DNA of 5,855 nt, from assembly GCA_017354065.1 (NCBI GenBank), contig JAFMRN010000165.1, positions 1-5,855 of the forward strand, given 5' to 3'. Positions 1 to 5,855 of this stretch are shown here, piece by piece. Each line of letters starts with the position of its first letter. Within the stretch, counting starts at the first letter, position 1. The notes beneath the pieces were generated by a model. That model was given only the letters and a program-made list of their open reading frames with translations, made no database searches and was not told the origin of the DNA. This DNA comes from Solirubrobacterales bacterium (GTDB taxonomy: Bacteria > Actinomycetota > Thermoleophilia > Solirubrobacterales > Solirubrobacteraceae). Both the position numbers and the translations under genes were made by a program.

Positions 1-734
1 TCCAGTTCGCCGGTGCGCGCCGCCGGGTCGTGACGCTGGCGCCGCCGGATTTCCGGCTGGATCCAGCAGAGCTGGCCGACGCGGTTAGCGACCGCACGCG
101 GATGATCCTGTTGAACAGCCCGCACAACCCGACCGGGCGGGTGCTGACCCGCGACGAGCTGGAGGCCGTCGCGCGGCTGGCCCGCGAGCACGACCTGATC
201 GTGGTGACCGACGAGGTCTACGAGCATCTGATCTTCGAGGGCCGCCACATCCCGCTGTGCACGCTCGCGCCTGAGCACACGCTGACGATCTCCAGCCTGT
301 CCAAGTCCTATGCCTTCACCGGCTGGAAGACCGGCTGGGCGAGCGGGCCGGCGCACCTGGTCGGGGCGGCGCGCACGGTCAAGCAGTTCCTCAGCTTCGC
401 CGGGGGCACGCCGTTCCAGCACGCGGCCGCCGTCGCGCTGGGGTTGGACACCGAGCCGCTGCGCAAGGAGCTCCAGCAATCACGTGATCTGCTCGCCGGC
501 GGCCTTGAAGCCGCCGGCTTCGATGTGCTCGCTCCCCAGGCCACCTACTTCCTGAACGTCGACGTGCACGCCGACGCCGTCGAGTTCTGCAAGCGCCTGG
601 TGCCCGAGCGGGGCGTCGTGGCGATCCCGACGAGCGTGTTCTATGACTCGGACGTGGGCGACTCGCTCGTTCGGTTTGCGTTCTGCAAACGGCCGGACGT
701 GATCGCGGAGGCGGCGCGCAGGCTGGGCAGCTGA
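1..734 (+). CDS. Class I/II PLP-dependent aminotransferase, kynurenine/methionine aminotransferase-like (5' partial)
   Basis: The reading frame is open from base 3 to the TGA at 732-734 and gives 243 residues. The family is usually about 385-400 residues, so roughly the first 150 are missing to the left. The GTG at 30 is internal and not the real start. In fragment numbering, NSPHNPTG (38-45) is the cofactor-contacting Asn-Pro loop. TDEVYEHL (69-76) supplies the Asp that pairs with the pyridine nitrogen and the nearby Tyr. SSLSKSYAFTGWKTGW (97-112) carries the presumed Schiff-base Lys101. LVRFAFCK (222-229) holds Arg224, the expected carboxylate-binding residue. The pattern SKxxxxTGWKxGW and the YFLNVDV and VAIPTSVFY blocks resemble kynurenine/glutamine transaminase K and the E. 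coli YbdL methionine aminotransferase. Many actinobacterial relatives are labelled DapC or generic aminotransferase, and the amino donor cannot be read from this fragment. A soluble cytoplasmic enzyme is expected. The next gene starts 13 bases downstream on the same strand, suggesting cotranscription. Confidence 0.9.
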   Translation, partial: QFAGARRRVVTLAPPDFRLDPAELADAVSDRTRMILLNSPHNPTGRVLTRDELEAVARLAREHDLIVVTDEVYEHLIFEGRHIPLCTLAPEHTLTISSLSKSYAFTGWKTGWASGPAHLVGAARTVKQFLSFAGGTPFQHAAAVALGLDTEPLRKELQQSRDLLAGGLEAAGFDVLAPQATYFLNVDVHADAVEFCKRLVPERGVVAIPTSVFYDSDVGDSLVRFAFCKRPDVIAEAARRLGS

Positions 735-747
735 TTTCATCGCGTGC

Positions 748-2271
748 GTGAAGCTCCGAAGCCAGGGCGCGTCGATCCTTTACATCCGGGCGATCGCGTT
801 TGTCGTCGGCTCCGCGAGTTTGGGCGCGGAGCTCTCAGCCGCGCGGCTGCTGGCGCCGTACTTCGGGGCGTCAACGATCATCTGGGCGAACACGATCGCG
901 ACGGTTCTGGTTGCGCTCTCGGCTGGATACGAACTCGGCGGGCGACTGGCTGACAGGCGCGCGGACATGCGCGGGCTCTGTGTGATCGTCACCGTCGCTG
1001 GTGCGCTGCTGGCGGCGGTGCCCTTCGCCGGCGGCCCGTTCCTGCGCCTGTCGGTCCACGCGCTCGGTTCGGTGTCGGTCGGCGGCTTCCTCGGGTCGCT
1101 GGCCGGAGTGTTGGTTCTGGTTGCCGTGCCGGTGCTGTTGCTGGGAACGGTTGCGCCGTATGCGAACCGGCTGACGCTCGGAAACGTCACGGATGCCGGG
1201 AGCGTGACGGGACGCCTGTACGCGATCAGCACAGCCGGGTCGCTGGTCGGCACGTTTCTCTCTGCGCTGTTGCTGATCCCGCTGATCGGCACCCAGCGCA
1301 CCTTCCTGGTCTTTGCCCTCGGCCTGACAGCGGTCGCGGTGCCAGGGCTTGGACTGCGGCGCGTGCTGGTGGTGCCCTTGGCGGTGGCGGCACTGTTGTT
1401 GATCCCGCCGGTGGCGACCGGCGCCGCCGTGCCCGGGTCAAAAGTGATCTTTCAGACCGAAACGGCATACCAGTCCGCGCGCGTACTCCAGTTCCATGAC
1501 GGCGTGCGCTGGCTCGAGCTCAACGAAGGTCAGGCGATCCACTCGATCTATGACCCCCGGAGCTATCTGGTCGGCGGCTACTGGGACGACTCGTTGGTCT
1601 TGCCGCGTGCGGCTGCGCGCGGGGAACCTCGTCGGGTCGCAATATTGGGCGACGCGGCCGGAACGGTCGCTCGCGCCTACGGTCATTACTTCCCTCGGAC
1701 CCGGATCGACGCGGTCGAGCTTGATGGCGAGCTGACCACCATCGGTAAACGCTACTTCCACCTCAGCGGGCCCCGGCTTCACCTCTACACCGCGGATGCC
1801 AGGCCCTGGCTGGCCGCGAGGAGGGCGCGGTATGACGCGATCCTGCTGGATGCCTACAGACAGCCCTACATCCCGTTCTATCTGCTGACCCGCCAGTTCT
1901 TTGCGTCGGTGCGCGCGCACCTGCGTCCGGGTGGGTTGATCATGGTCAACGTCGGCCATCTGCCGAACTCCGATGCGTTGGAGAAGGTCGTGAGCGCCAC
2001 GCTGCGCGCGGTCTTCCCGGTCGTTGTACGGGATCCCGTCAACGCAACCAACTCACTGGTCCTGGCCAGCACGAAGCCGATTTCAGGGCCGCGACTCAGA
2101 CAGGCGGCCACGAGCGGAGGGTTGCCATCGGATCTCGTGCCGCTGGGAGCCAATGTCGCCGCAAGACTGAGCCCGGCGCTACGCGGCGGGCCCGTCTACA
2201 CCGACGACCATGCACCCGTTGAGTGGCTGACCGATCTCTCGATCTTGGATTATGCGTCCGGGTCGCGCTAA
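748..2271 (+). CDS. Fused membrane/spermidine-synthase-like protein (polyamine aminopropyltransferase-type SAM fold)
   Basis: This 507-residue protein has two parts. The first ~225 residues are hydrophobic, with about seven likely membrane segments near 11-33, 43-62, 76-97, 113-134, 156-181, 184-201 and 203-222. Residues ~235-500 form a soluble spermidine-synthase-like Rossmann domain. There, VAILGDAAGT (297-306) sits at the SAM-loop position, AVELD (322-326) is the acidic end of strand 2, TADARPWL (348-355) resembles the next acidic site, and YDAILLDAYRQP (362-373) stands where aminopropyltransferases have a D-x-x-D-P motif. TDDHAPVE (485-492) is a C-terminal motif I associate with this fused group. 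The loop is not the usual glycine-rich GGGDG and the second catalytic Asp position is Arg or Gln, so true polyamine synthesis is doubtful. The GTG at 748 was chosen because it precedes the first membrane helix and lies just after the upstream stop. No clear Shine-Dalgarno sequence is visible. Automated pipelines would call it 'fused MFS/spermidine synthase'; its substrate is unknown. Confidence 0.85.
   Translation: MKLRSQGASILYIRAIAFVVGSASLGAELSAARLLAPYFGASTIIWANTIATVLVALSAGYELGGRLADRRADMRGLCVIVTVAGALLAAVPFAGGPFLRLSVHALGSVSVGGFLGSLAGVLVLVAVPVLLLGTVAPYANRLTLGNVTDAGSVTGRLYAISTAGSLVGTFLSALLLIPLIGTQRTFLVFALGLTAVAVPGLGLRRVLVVPLAVAALLLIPPVATGAAVPGSKVIFQTETAYQSARVLQFHDGVRWLELNEGQAIHSIYDPRSYLVGGYWDDSLVLPRAAARGEPRRVAILGDAAGTVARAYGHYFPRTRIDAVELDGELTTIGKRYFHLSGPRLHLYTADARPWLAARRARYDAILLDAYRQPYIPFYLLTRQFFASVRAHLRPGGLIMVNVGHLPNSDALEKVVSATLRAVFPVVVRDPVNATNSLVLASTKPISGPRLRQAATSGGLPSDLVPLGANVAARLSPALRGGPVYTDDHAPVEWLTDLSILDYASGSR
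2268..2271. other. Tail-to-tail stop-codon overlap of convergent genes
   Basis: The four bases CTAA hold both stops. The plus-strand fused spermidine-synthase-like gene ends with TAA at 2269-2271, and the minus-strand metB-like gene ends with TAG read from 2270 to 2268. There is no space between the two transcription units for a conventional terminator outside coding sequence, so each transcript probably runs into the 3' end of the other gene. A weak 7-bp hairpin around 2268-2289 has no following U-tract on either strand. Confidence 0.9.
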
Positions 2272-3341
2272 GCGGTTCTGAGCGCTTGGGCAAGGTCCGC
2301 CACCAGGTCGGCCGGGTCCTCGATCCCACAGGACAGGCGGACTAGGTCGGCGGGGACCGCGGCGTCGGAGTCCTCGACGGACTGGTGGGTCATCGCCTGG
2401 GGCAGCTCGATCAGCGACTCGACGCCGCCGAGTGACTCGGCGAGCGTGAACAGCTTCGTGGCCTTCACGATCGCGACCGCGTCCGGGTGCTGGAAGGAGA
2501 CCATGCCGCTGAAGCCGGGCCAGCGGACGTTCGTCGCCGCGGGCGTGTCGTTCAGCAGCTGAACCACGGCCTGCGCGGAGGCGGCGTGGGCGCCCATCCG
2601 TAGGTGCAGCGTGCGGATCCCGCGGTGGGTGAGAAAGCAGTCAAACGGGCCGGGCACGGCGCCGATCGAGTTCTGGACAAAGCGCAGCTGCTCATACCAG
2701 TCCGGGTCGCGGGTGATCACGGCCCCGCCTACCACGTCGGAGTGCCCGCCCAGGTACTTGGTGGTCGAGTGCACTGAGAAGTCGGCGCCGAGGTCCAGCG
2801 GCTGCTGGTTCACGGGCGTCGCGAAGGTGTTGTCGACCGCGACCAGGGCGTGGTTGGAGAGCTCGACCACGGCCTTGATGTCGACGACCTCGAGCCGCGG
2901 GTTGGTCGGCGTCTCGACCCAGATCAGCTTTGTGTCGGGCTCGATCGCTCGCGCGAGTGCGGCGGTGTCGGTCTGGTCGACCAGCGTGTAGCGCAGGCCC
3001 CAGCGTGAGAAGACCTTGTCGATCAGGCGGAAGGTGCCGCCGTACAGGTCGCGGGGGAGGACCACGTGCCCGCCGCTGTGGGCGACGACGCTGAACAGCG
3101 CGTGCTCAGCTGCCAGGCCCGAGGCGAAGGACACTGCTTTGCCGCCCTCCAGCTCGCCAAGTGCCTGCTCCAGCGCGAAGCGGGTCGGGTTGGCCGAGCG
3201 CGAGTAGTCATAGTCGTCCATGAACTCGCCGGGGGCGTCCTGGGCGTAGGTGGAGGTCTGGTGGATCGCCGGGATCACGCTGCGGTAGCTCGGATCGGGC
3301 GTCAGTCCGGCGTGGACCGCCCGGGTGCCAAAACCGCTCAC
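2268..3341 (-). CDS. metB: Cystathionine gamma-synthase / gamma-lyase (Cys/Met metabolism PLP enzyme), internally shortened
   Basis: This 357-residue cytoplasmic fold-type I PLP enzyme would either make cystathionine from activated homoserine and cysteine, or cleave cystathionine to cysteine. YSRSANPTR (46-54) gives the Tyr and Arg that reach the neighbouring subunit's phosphate. RDLYGGTFR (97-105) gives the ring-stacking Tyr100. ETPTNP (143-148) and VDNTF (169-173, Asp170) are typical. HSTTKYLGGHSD (191-202) contains the PLP lysine Lys195. LAESLGGVESL (300-310) and RLSCGIEDP (335-343, substrate-carboxylate Arg335) complete the site. Glu302 occurs in both synthases and lyases, so it does not settle the reaction. 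The family is usually about 375-395 residues. Here about 16 residues normally found between a YPGL-type and a GFGGM-type motif are absent, and WPG (274-276) runs straight into FSGM (277-280). The GTG start overlaps the end of cbs by 4 bases, so the two are very likely co-translated. The symbol follows the actinobacterial cbs-metB pairing; a gamma-lyase is equally possible. Confidence 0.88.
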   Translation of the reverse strand: MSGFGTRAVHAGLTPDPSYRSVIPAIHQTSTYAQDAPGEFMDDYDYSRSANPTRFALEQALGELEGGKAVSFASGLAAEHALFSVVAHSGGHVVLPRDLYGGTFRLIDKVFSRWGLRYTLVDQTDTAALARAIEPDTKLIWVETPTNPRLEVVDIKAVVELSNHALVAVDNTFATPVNQQPLDLGADFSVHSTTKYLGGHSDVVGGAVITRDPDWYEQLRFVQNSIGAVPGPFDCFLTHRGIRTLHLRMGAHAASAQAVVQLLNDTPAATNVRWPGFSGMVSFQHPDAVAIVKATKLFTLAESLGGVESLIELPQAMTHQSVEDSDAAVPADLVRLSCGIEDPADLVADLAQALRTA

Positions 3342-3356
3342 GCGACCAGCGCTTCC
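3338..3356 (-). promoter_or_regulatory. Translational coupling site: GTGA overlap with GGAAG ribosome-binding site
   Basis: On the minus strand the metB-like start codon GTG (3341-3339) overlaps the cbs stop TGA (3340-3338) as GTGA. A Shine-Dalgarno-like GGAAG lies at 3356-3352, inside the last cbs codons and 10 bases before the GTG. This arrangement fixes the start choice and suggests that ribosomes finishing cbs reinitiate on the downstream gene. Confidence 0.7.
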
Positions 3357-4705
3357 AGCAGGTCGGTGCGTGTGACCAGGCCGACCGGGGTGTCCTTGCG
3401 GAGGACCAGCAGCGCCTGCTGATCGCCGACCAGCAGCTCAACCGCGTCGCGGGCGGGGGCGTCGAGCGAGACCGTCGGGAACGGCGGCTCGAGCATCTTC
3501 GAGATCGGCTCGCCCAGCAGCGCCGGCTCCACCGCGGCCTGGCGCAGCAGGCCGCGCTCACCGACCGAGCCGACGACCTCACCTTTGTGATCCACGACAG
3601 GCAGCTGTGAGACGTCGTGCTGGTGGAACAGCTTCACCGCCTGGCGGACGGGCGCGTCGGGCGTGATGCTGAGCAGCGTCGGCGTCTCCCCGGCGATCCG
3701 CTTGTGCGACAGCACGTCACCGACGGTCAGCGGGCCGGCCGGCTCGAGGAACCCGTACTGGCGCATCCAGTCGTCGGAGAATATTTTGCTCAAGTACGCG
3801 CGGCCGCCGTCGGGCAGGATCACGACGACGAGCGCGTCCGGGTCGGTGATCTCGGCGCTGACCGCCAGGGCGGCGTGCGCTGCCATGCCGGCCGAGCCGC
3901 CGACCAGGAGCCCCTCGGTCTGGGCCAGCCGGCGCGTGGTCAGGAACGCGTCCCGGTCGGACACCTGGATGAAACGGTCGACCGTGCGGCGGTCGAAGTT
4001 GGGTGGCCAGAAGTCCTCGCCGACACCCTCGATCTGGTACGGGCGCACGTTGTCCTCACCGCCGGAGTAGATCGAGCCCTCGGGGTCGGCGCCGATCACC
4101 TTCAGGTCGGGTTTCTGCTCGCGCAGGTACTTGACCGTTCCGGACACGGTGCCGCCGGTGCCGACGCCCAGCACCAGGTGGGTGATCTTGCCCTCCGTCT
4201 GGCGCCACAGCTCCGGGCCGGTGGAGTGATAGTGCGCCTGGGGGTTGGCCGGGTTGAAGTACTGGTTCGGCTGGAAGGCGCCCGGGATCTCATCGGTCAG
4301 CCGGTCGGCGACGCGGTAGTAGGACTGGGGGGAGTCGGGGGCGACGTCAGTCGGTGCGATCACGACCTCGGCGCCGTAGGCGCGCAGCAGGTCGATCTTC
4401 TCCTGGGACATCTTGTCCGGCATCACCGCGACGACGTTGTAGCCCTTCAGCCGCGCCGCGATTGCCAGGCCGGTGCCGGTGTTGCCTGAGGTCGGCTCGA
4501 CGATCGTGCCGCCCGGCTGGAGCTTGCCGTCGCGCTCGGCCGCTTCGATCAGCGACACGGCGATCCGGTCCTTGATCGATCCGCCGGGGTTGAAGTACTC
4601 GACCTTGGCGACGAGCTGCGGGGTCAGGCCGGCACCGATCCGGGACAGCCGGACCAAGGGCGTGTCGCCGATCGTGTCGAGGATCGAGTCCTTGATGGCG
4701 CTCAC
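3338..4705 (-). CDS. cbs: Cystathionine beta-synthase with C-terminal CBS-domain pair
   Basis: The product is a cytoplasmic fold-type II PLP enzyme expected to join homocysteine and serine into cystathionine, the first step of reverse transsulfuration. From the GTG at 4705 it has 455 residues, close to the ~460 I recall for the mycobacterial enzyme. NPGGSIKDR (39-47) carries the PLP lysine Lys45. EPTSGNTG (70-77) is the substrate-carboxylate loop, GTGGT (182-186) is the phosphate-binding loop, and VGGSAGMA (268-275) holds the serine facing the pyridine nitrogen. YSGGEDN and VEGVGEDFWP-like features around 213-234 are CBS-type rather than cysteine-synthase-type. Two CBS domains follow at about 327-385 and 397-453, a Bateman module that could bind an adenosyl ligand. 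There is no haem-binding N-terminal extension like that of animal enzymes. The longer in-frame ATG at 4777 was rejected: it adds 24 residues overlapping the upstream gene, while conserved sequence begins at SILDTIGDTPLVRL. No strong ribosome-binding site precedes the GTG. Confidence 0.93.
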   Translation of the reverse strand: MSAIKDSILDTIGDTPLVRLSRIGAGLTPQLVAKVEYFNPGGSIKDRIAVSLIEAAERDGKLQPGGTIVEPTSGNTGTGLAIAARLKGYNVVAVMPDKMSQEKIDLLRAYGAEVVIAPTDVAPDSPQSYYRVADRLTDEIPGAFQPNQYFNPANPQAHYHSTGPELWRQTEGKITHLVLGVGTGGTVSGTVKYLREQKPDLKVIGADPEGSIYSGGEDNVRPYQIEGVGEDFWPPNFDRRTVDRFIQVSDRDAFLTTRRLAQTEGLLVGGSAGMAAHAALAVSAEITDPDALVVVILPDGGRAYLSKIFSDDWMRQYGFLEPAGPLTVGDVLSHKRIAGETPTLLSITPDAPVRQAVKLFHQHDVSQLPVVDHKGEVVGSVGERGLLRQAAVEPALLGEPISKMLEPPFPTVSLDAPARDAVELLVGDQQALLVLRKDTPVGLVTRTDLLEALVA

Positions 4706-4715
4706 AGCCGCGATC

Positions 4716-5720
4716 TTACGGTAGCCCCAGCAGCTCCGCCAGTCGCTTGAAGGAAGCGAACCGCTCAGCGGGGTCAAACACGTTGGTCGTGATGATCAGC
4801 TCGTCCGCGCCCGTCTGCTCTATCAGCTGATCCAGCTTCGCGCTGACGGTCTCCGGTCCGCCGACCGCGTCAGCGGCGGTGCTCTGGAGCGCGTCTTGTT
4901 CCAGCTCCTGGGTGGTCCACTTGTGTTGTTGGACGGTCTCGATTTCCTGGAGCGGCTGTGGGTTGCCGGTCCGGGCCTGGGCGCTGGCCAGCCTGAACGA
5001 TCCGGCCAGGGCTTCGGCGTGCTCGTCGTTCTCGCCGACTATCAGTTTCAGGCCGAGGATCGCGCGGGGCGTTTGCGCCGTCTGCTTGTAGTGGCGGATC
5101 GCGGGGGCCATCTGCTCCGGGTTGGTGTAGGCGGCAAAGCCGTAACCGAGGTTGCGGGCGGCCGCGGTAGCCGCTGAGCCGGTGGAGGAGCCGAGCAGGA
5201 AGACCGGCGGGAAGGGGTCTATCTGCGGGGTGGCCCGGACGCTTTGTAGGGGGTGTGCGTGTGGAAGGGTTCGGATTCCGGCAAAGGCGAGCAGCTGGTC
5301 GACCTGCTCCGGGTAGCCGTCGTCATGGCTGGTCTGCGCGGGGCGCTGGAGCGCTTTGACTATCGCCTTGTCCAGGGTGCCCTCGGCGCGGCCGACACCG
5401 AGGTCGATGCGGCCGGGGTACAGGGCGCCGAGCACCCCGAAGGTCTCGGCCACGTGCAGCGGACGGTGGTTCGGCAACAGCATGCCGCCGGAGCCGACGC
5501 GGATCCGCTGGGTTTGGTTCGCGACGTGTCCGATCAGCACCTCCGGCGCGGTGGAGGCCAGCGCGCCCAGGGCGTGGTGCTCGGCGATCCAGAAGCGCCG
5601 GTAGCCAAGCTGCTCCGCATGCCGGGCGAGGTCCGTGACCTCCCTGATCGCGTCGGCGGCGCTGATCCCGGCGCGGATCGGGGCCTGGTCCAGAACTGAT
5701 GCGGAGATCACGGCGGCCAT
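4716..5720 (-). CDS. LLM-class flavin-dependent oxidoreductase (luciferase-family, group 1 / MsnO8-like)
   Basis: This 334-residue protein has the bacterial-luciferase-like TIM-barrel pattern. SVLDQAPI (8-15) forms the first strand. FWIAEHHALGALASTAPE (43-60) is a block typical of the 'group 1' luciferase-family oxidoreductases. IRVGSGGMLLPNHRP (73-87), HVAETFGVLGALYPGRIDLGVGRAEGT (89-115, read as separate blocks) and FLLGSST (174-180) are also characteristic. The family uses reduced FMN and oxygen, but the physiological substrate of this subgroup is mostly unknown. Residues ~253-280 are rich in Gln, Glu and Thr and look more variable. The length is normal and there is no signal peptide or membrane segment. 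The ATG at 5720 is well supported because the same frame has a stop only a few codons upstream (TAA read 5741-5739). The ribosome-binding site is unclear. Only 10 bases separate its stop from the cbs start, so it is probably the first gene of a three-gene operon with cbs and the metB-like gene. A sulfur-related substrate is a guess from context. Confidence 0.88.
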   Translation of the reverse strand: MAAVISASVLDQAPIRAGISAADAIREVTDLARHAEQLGYRRFWIAEHHALGALASTAPEVLIGHVANQTQRIRVGSGGMLLPNHRPLHVAETFGVLGALYPGRIDLGVGRAEGTLDKAIVKALQRPAQTSHDDGYPEQVDQLLAFAGIRTLPHAHPLQSVRATPQIDPFPPVFLLGSSTGSAATAAARNLGYGFAAYTNPEQMAPAIRHYKQTAQTPRAILGLKLIVGENDEHAEALAGSFRLASAQARTGNPQPLQEIETVQQHKWTTQELEQDALQSTAADAVGGPETVSAKLDQLIEQTGADELIITTNVFDPAERFASFKRLAELLGLP

Positions 5721-5757
5721 GCTGCGAGGATGCCAGACTTAGTTGATCGGGCTTCCT
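5721..5757. promoter_or_regulatory. Short divergent intergenic region
   Basis: The minus-strand LLM oxidoreductase starts at 5720 and a plus-strand reading frame starts at 5758 (GTG) or possibly 5743 (TTG), leaving 22-37 bases. Both transcription units should start here or inside the first codons of the opposite gene. The sequence is more A/T-rich than its surroundings, but I found no convincing paired -35 and -10 boxes on either strand and no inverted repeat that would mark an operator. A GAGGA at 5726-5730 could serve as a ribosome-binding site for the TTG start. Confidence 0.4.
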
Positions 5758-5855
5758 GTGTTTGCTTTGTCATTGGATCTCAGCGGGACCGACCCCAGTG
5801 GCGCGCTGGCTTTGTTGGCGCGGGCGGAGGCGGCAGGGGTCGACCTGGTCACACT
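5758..5855 (+). CDS. Probable second LLM-class flavin-dependent oxidoreductase (N-terminal fragment, runs off the window)
   Basis: The frame starting at the GTG at 5758 stays open to the window edge and yields about 32 residues beginning VFALSLDLSGTDPSGALALL and continuing to AEAAGVDLVTL. The pattern is a hydrophobic first strand, then an alanine/leucine helix, then a second strand starting G-V-D-L-V-T-L. This resembles the first beta-alpha-beta unit of luciferase-like monooxygenases, where an 'AExAGxDLVTLED' type motif is common. Third codon positions are mostly G or C, which supports this frame over the overlapping one from the ATG at 5730. An in-frame TAG at 5740-5742 limits the start to the TTG at 5743 or the GTG at 5758. 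It is transcribed away from the other LLM oxidoreductase. With only 32 residues visible, the family call is tentative. Confidence 0.5.
   Translation, partial: MFALSLDLSGTDPSGALALLARAEAAGVDLVT

Noticed and set aside
30..734. The GTG at 30 as the start of the aminotransferase.
   Set aside because: The frame is open upstream to base 3, and the protein would lack the N-terminal third of a family whose members need it, so the gene is cut by the window edge.
1..1020. Frequent GATC sites: I counted 13 in the first 1020 bases, where about 3 would be expected at this base composition.
   Set aside because: Eleven of the 13 arise from a G-ending codon followed by the Ile codon ATC, so codon preference explains them without a methylation or uptake signal.
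1438..1959. A 173-codon minus-strand open frame opposite the fused spermidine-synthase-like gene, with a similar one at 780-1301.
   Set aside because: Both are shadows of a plus-strand gene with recognisable membrane helices and Rossmann motifs. The translations show no known motif.
2268..2289. A possible bidirectional terminator hairpin at the convergent junction.
   Set aside because: The stem is only 7 bp with one G-T pair and an 8-base loop, it lies within coding sequence, and no U-tract follows on either strand.
3617..4489. A 290-codon plus-strand open frame antisense to cbs.
   Set aside because: The minus-strand frame encodes a full cystathionine beta-synthase with all motifs. The antisense translation is low-complexity Val/Gly/Arg/Asp-rich sequence typical of the mirror frame of a high-GC gene.
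5730..5855. A plus-strand open frame from the ATG at 5730 to the window end, preceded by GAGG.
   Set aside because: Its codons have weak G/C third-position bias, and the translation is rich in Arg, Gly, Cys and Trp with no family resemblance. The overlapping frame from 5758 looks like a luciferase-type N-terminus.

Overview
The window is a compact, high-GC bacterial chromosome segment with almost no non-coding DNA. The third codon positions are strongly G/C biased, GTG starts are frequent and gene junctions are tight or overlapping. The protein sequences look actinobacterial: the CBS/gamma-synthase pair resembles my recollection of the Mycobacterium tuberculosis cbs and metB proteins. A deep-branching lineage such as Thermoleophilia is possible, but this is an impression that I could not test. 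I see no tRNA, rRNA, CRISPR array, insertion sequence, attachment site or origin, and no gene-free stretch longer than about 40 bases.

Layout. Positions 1-734 (+) are the C-terminal part of a class I/II PLP aminotransferase of the kynurenine/methionine aminotransferase (YbdL/KAT) type. Its 5' end lies outside the window. After 13 bases comes 748-2271 (+), a fused membrane/spermidine-synthase-like protein. This gene meets the oppositely oriented metB-like gene tail to tail, with a 4-base overlap of the two stop codons. The minus strand then carries an apparent three-gene operon, read from right to left: an LLM-class flavin-dependent oxidoreductase (5720-4716), a cystathionine beta-synthase with a C-terminal CBS-domain pair (4705-3338), and a cystathionine gamma-synthase/gamma-lyase (3341-2268). 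Beyond a divergent gap of 37 bases or less, the start of a probable second LLM oxidoreductase runs off the right edge on the plus strand.

How the genes fit together. The core is transsulfuration. CBS would condense homocysteine with serine to cystathionine, and the downstream enzyme would cleave it to cysteine (lyase) or make it from an activated homoserine (synthase). The residues I can see do not separate these two roles. The aminotransferase family includes methionine/KMTB-type enzymes and the fused protein has a SAM-type fold, so a wider methionine/SAM theme is possible but is inference. The most unusual feature is the metB-like enzyme: it lacks about 16 residues of a normally conserved segment between the large and C-terminal domains, without a frameshift. 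I found no convincing undescribed system; most of the window is ordinary core metabolism.
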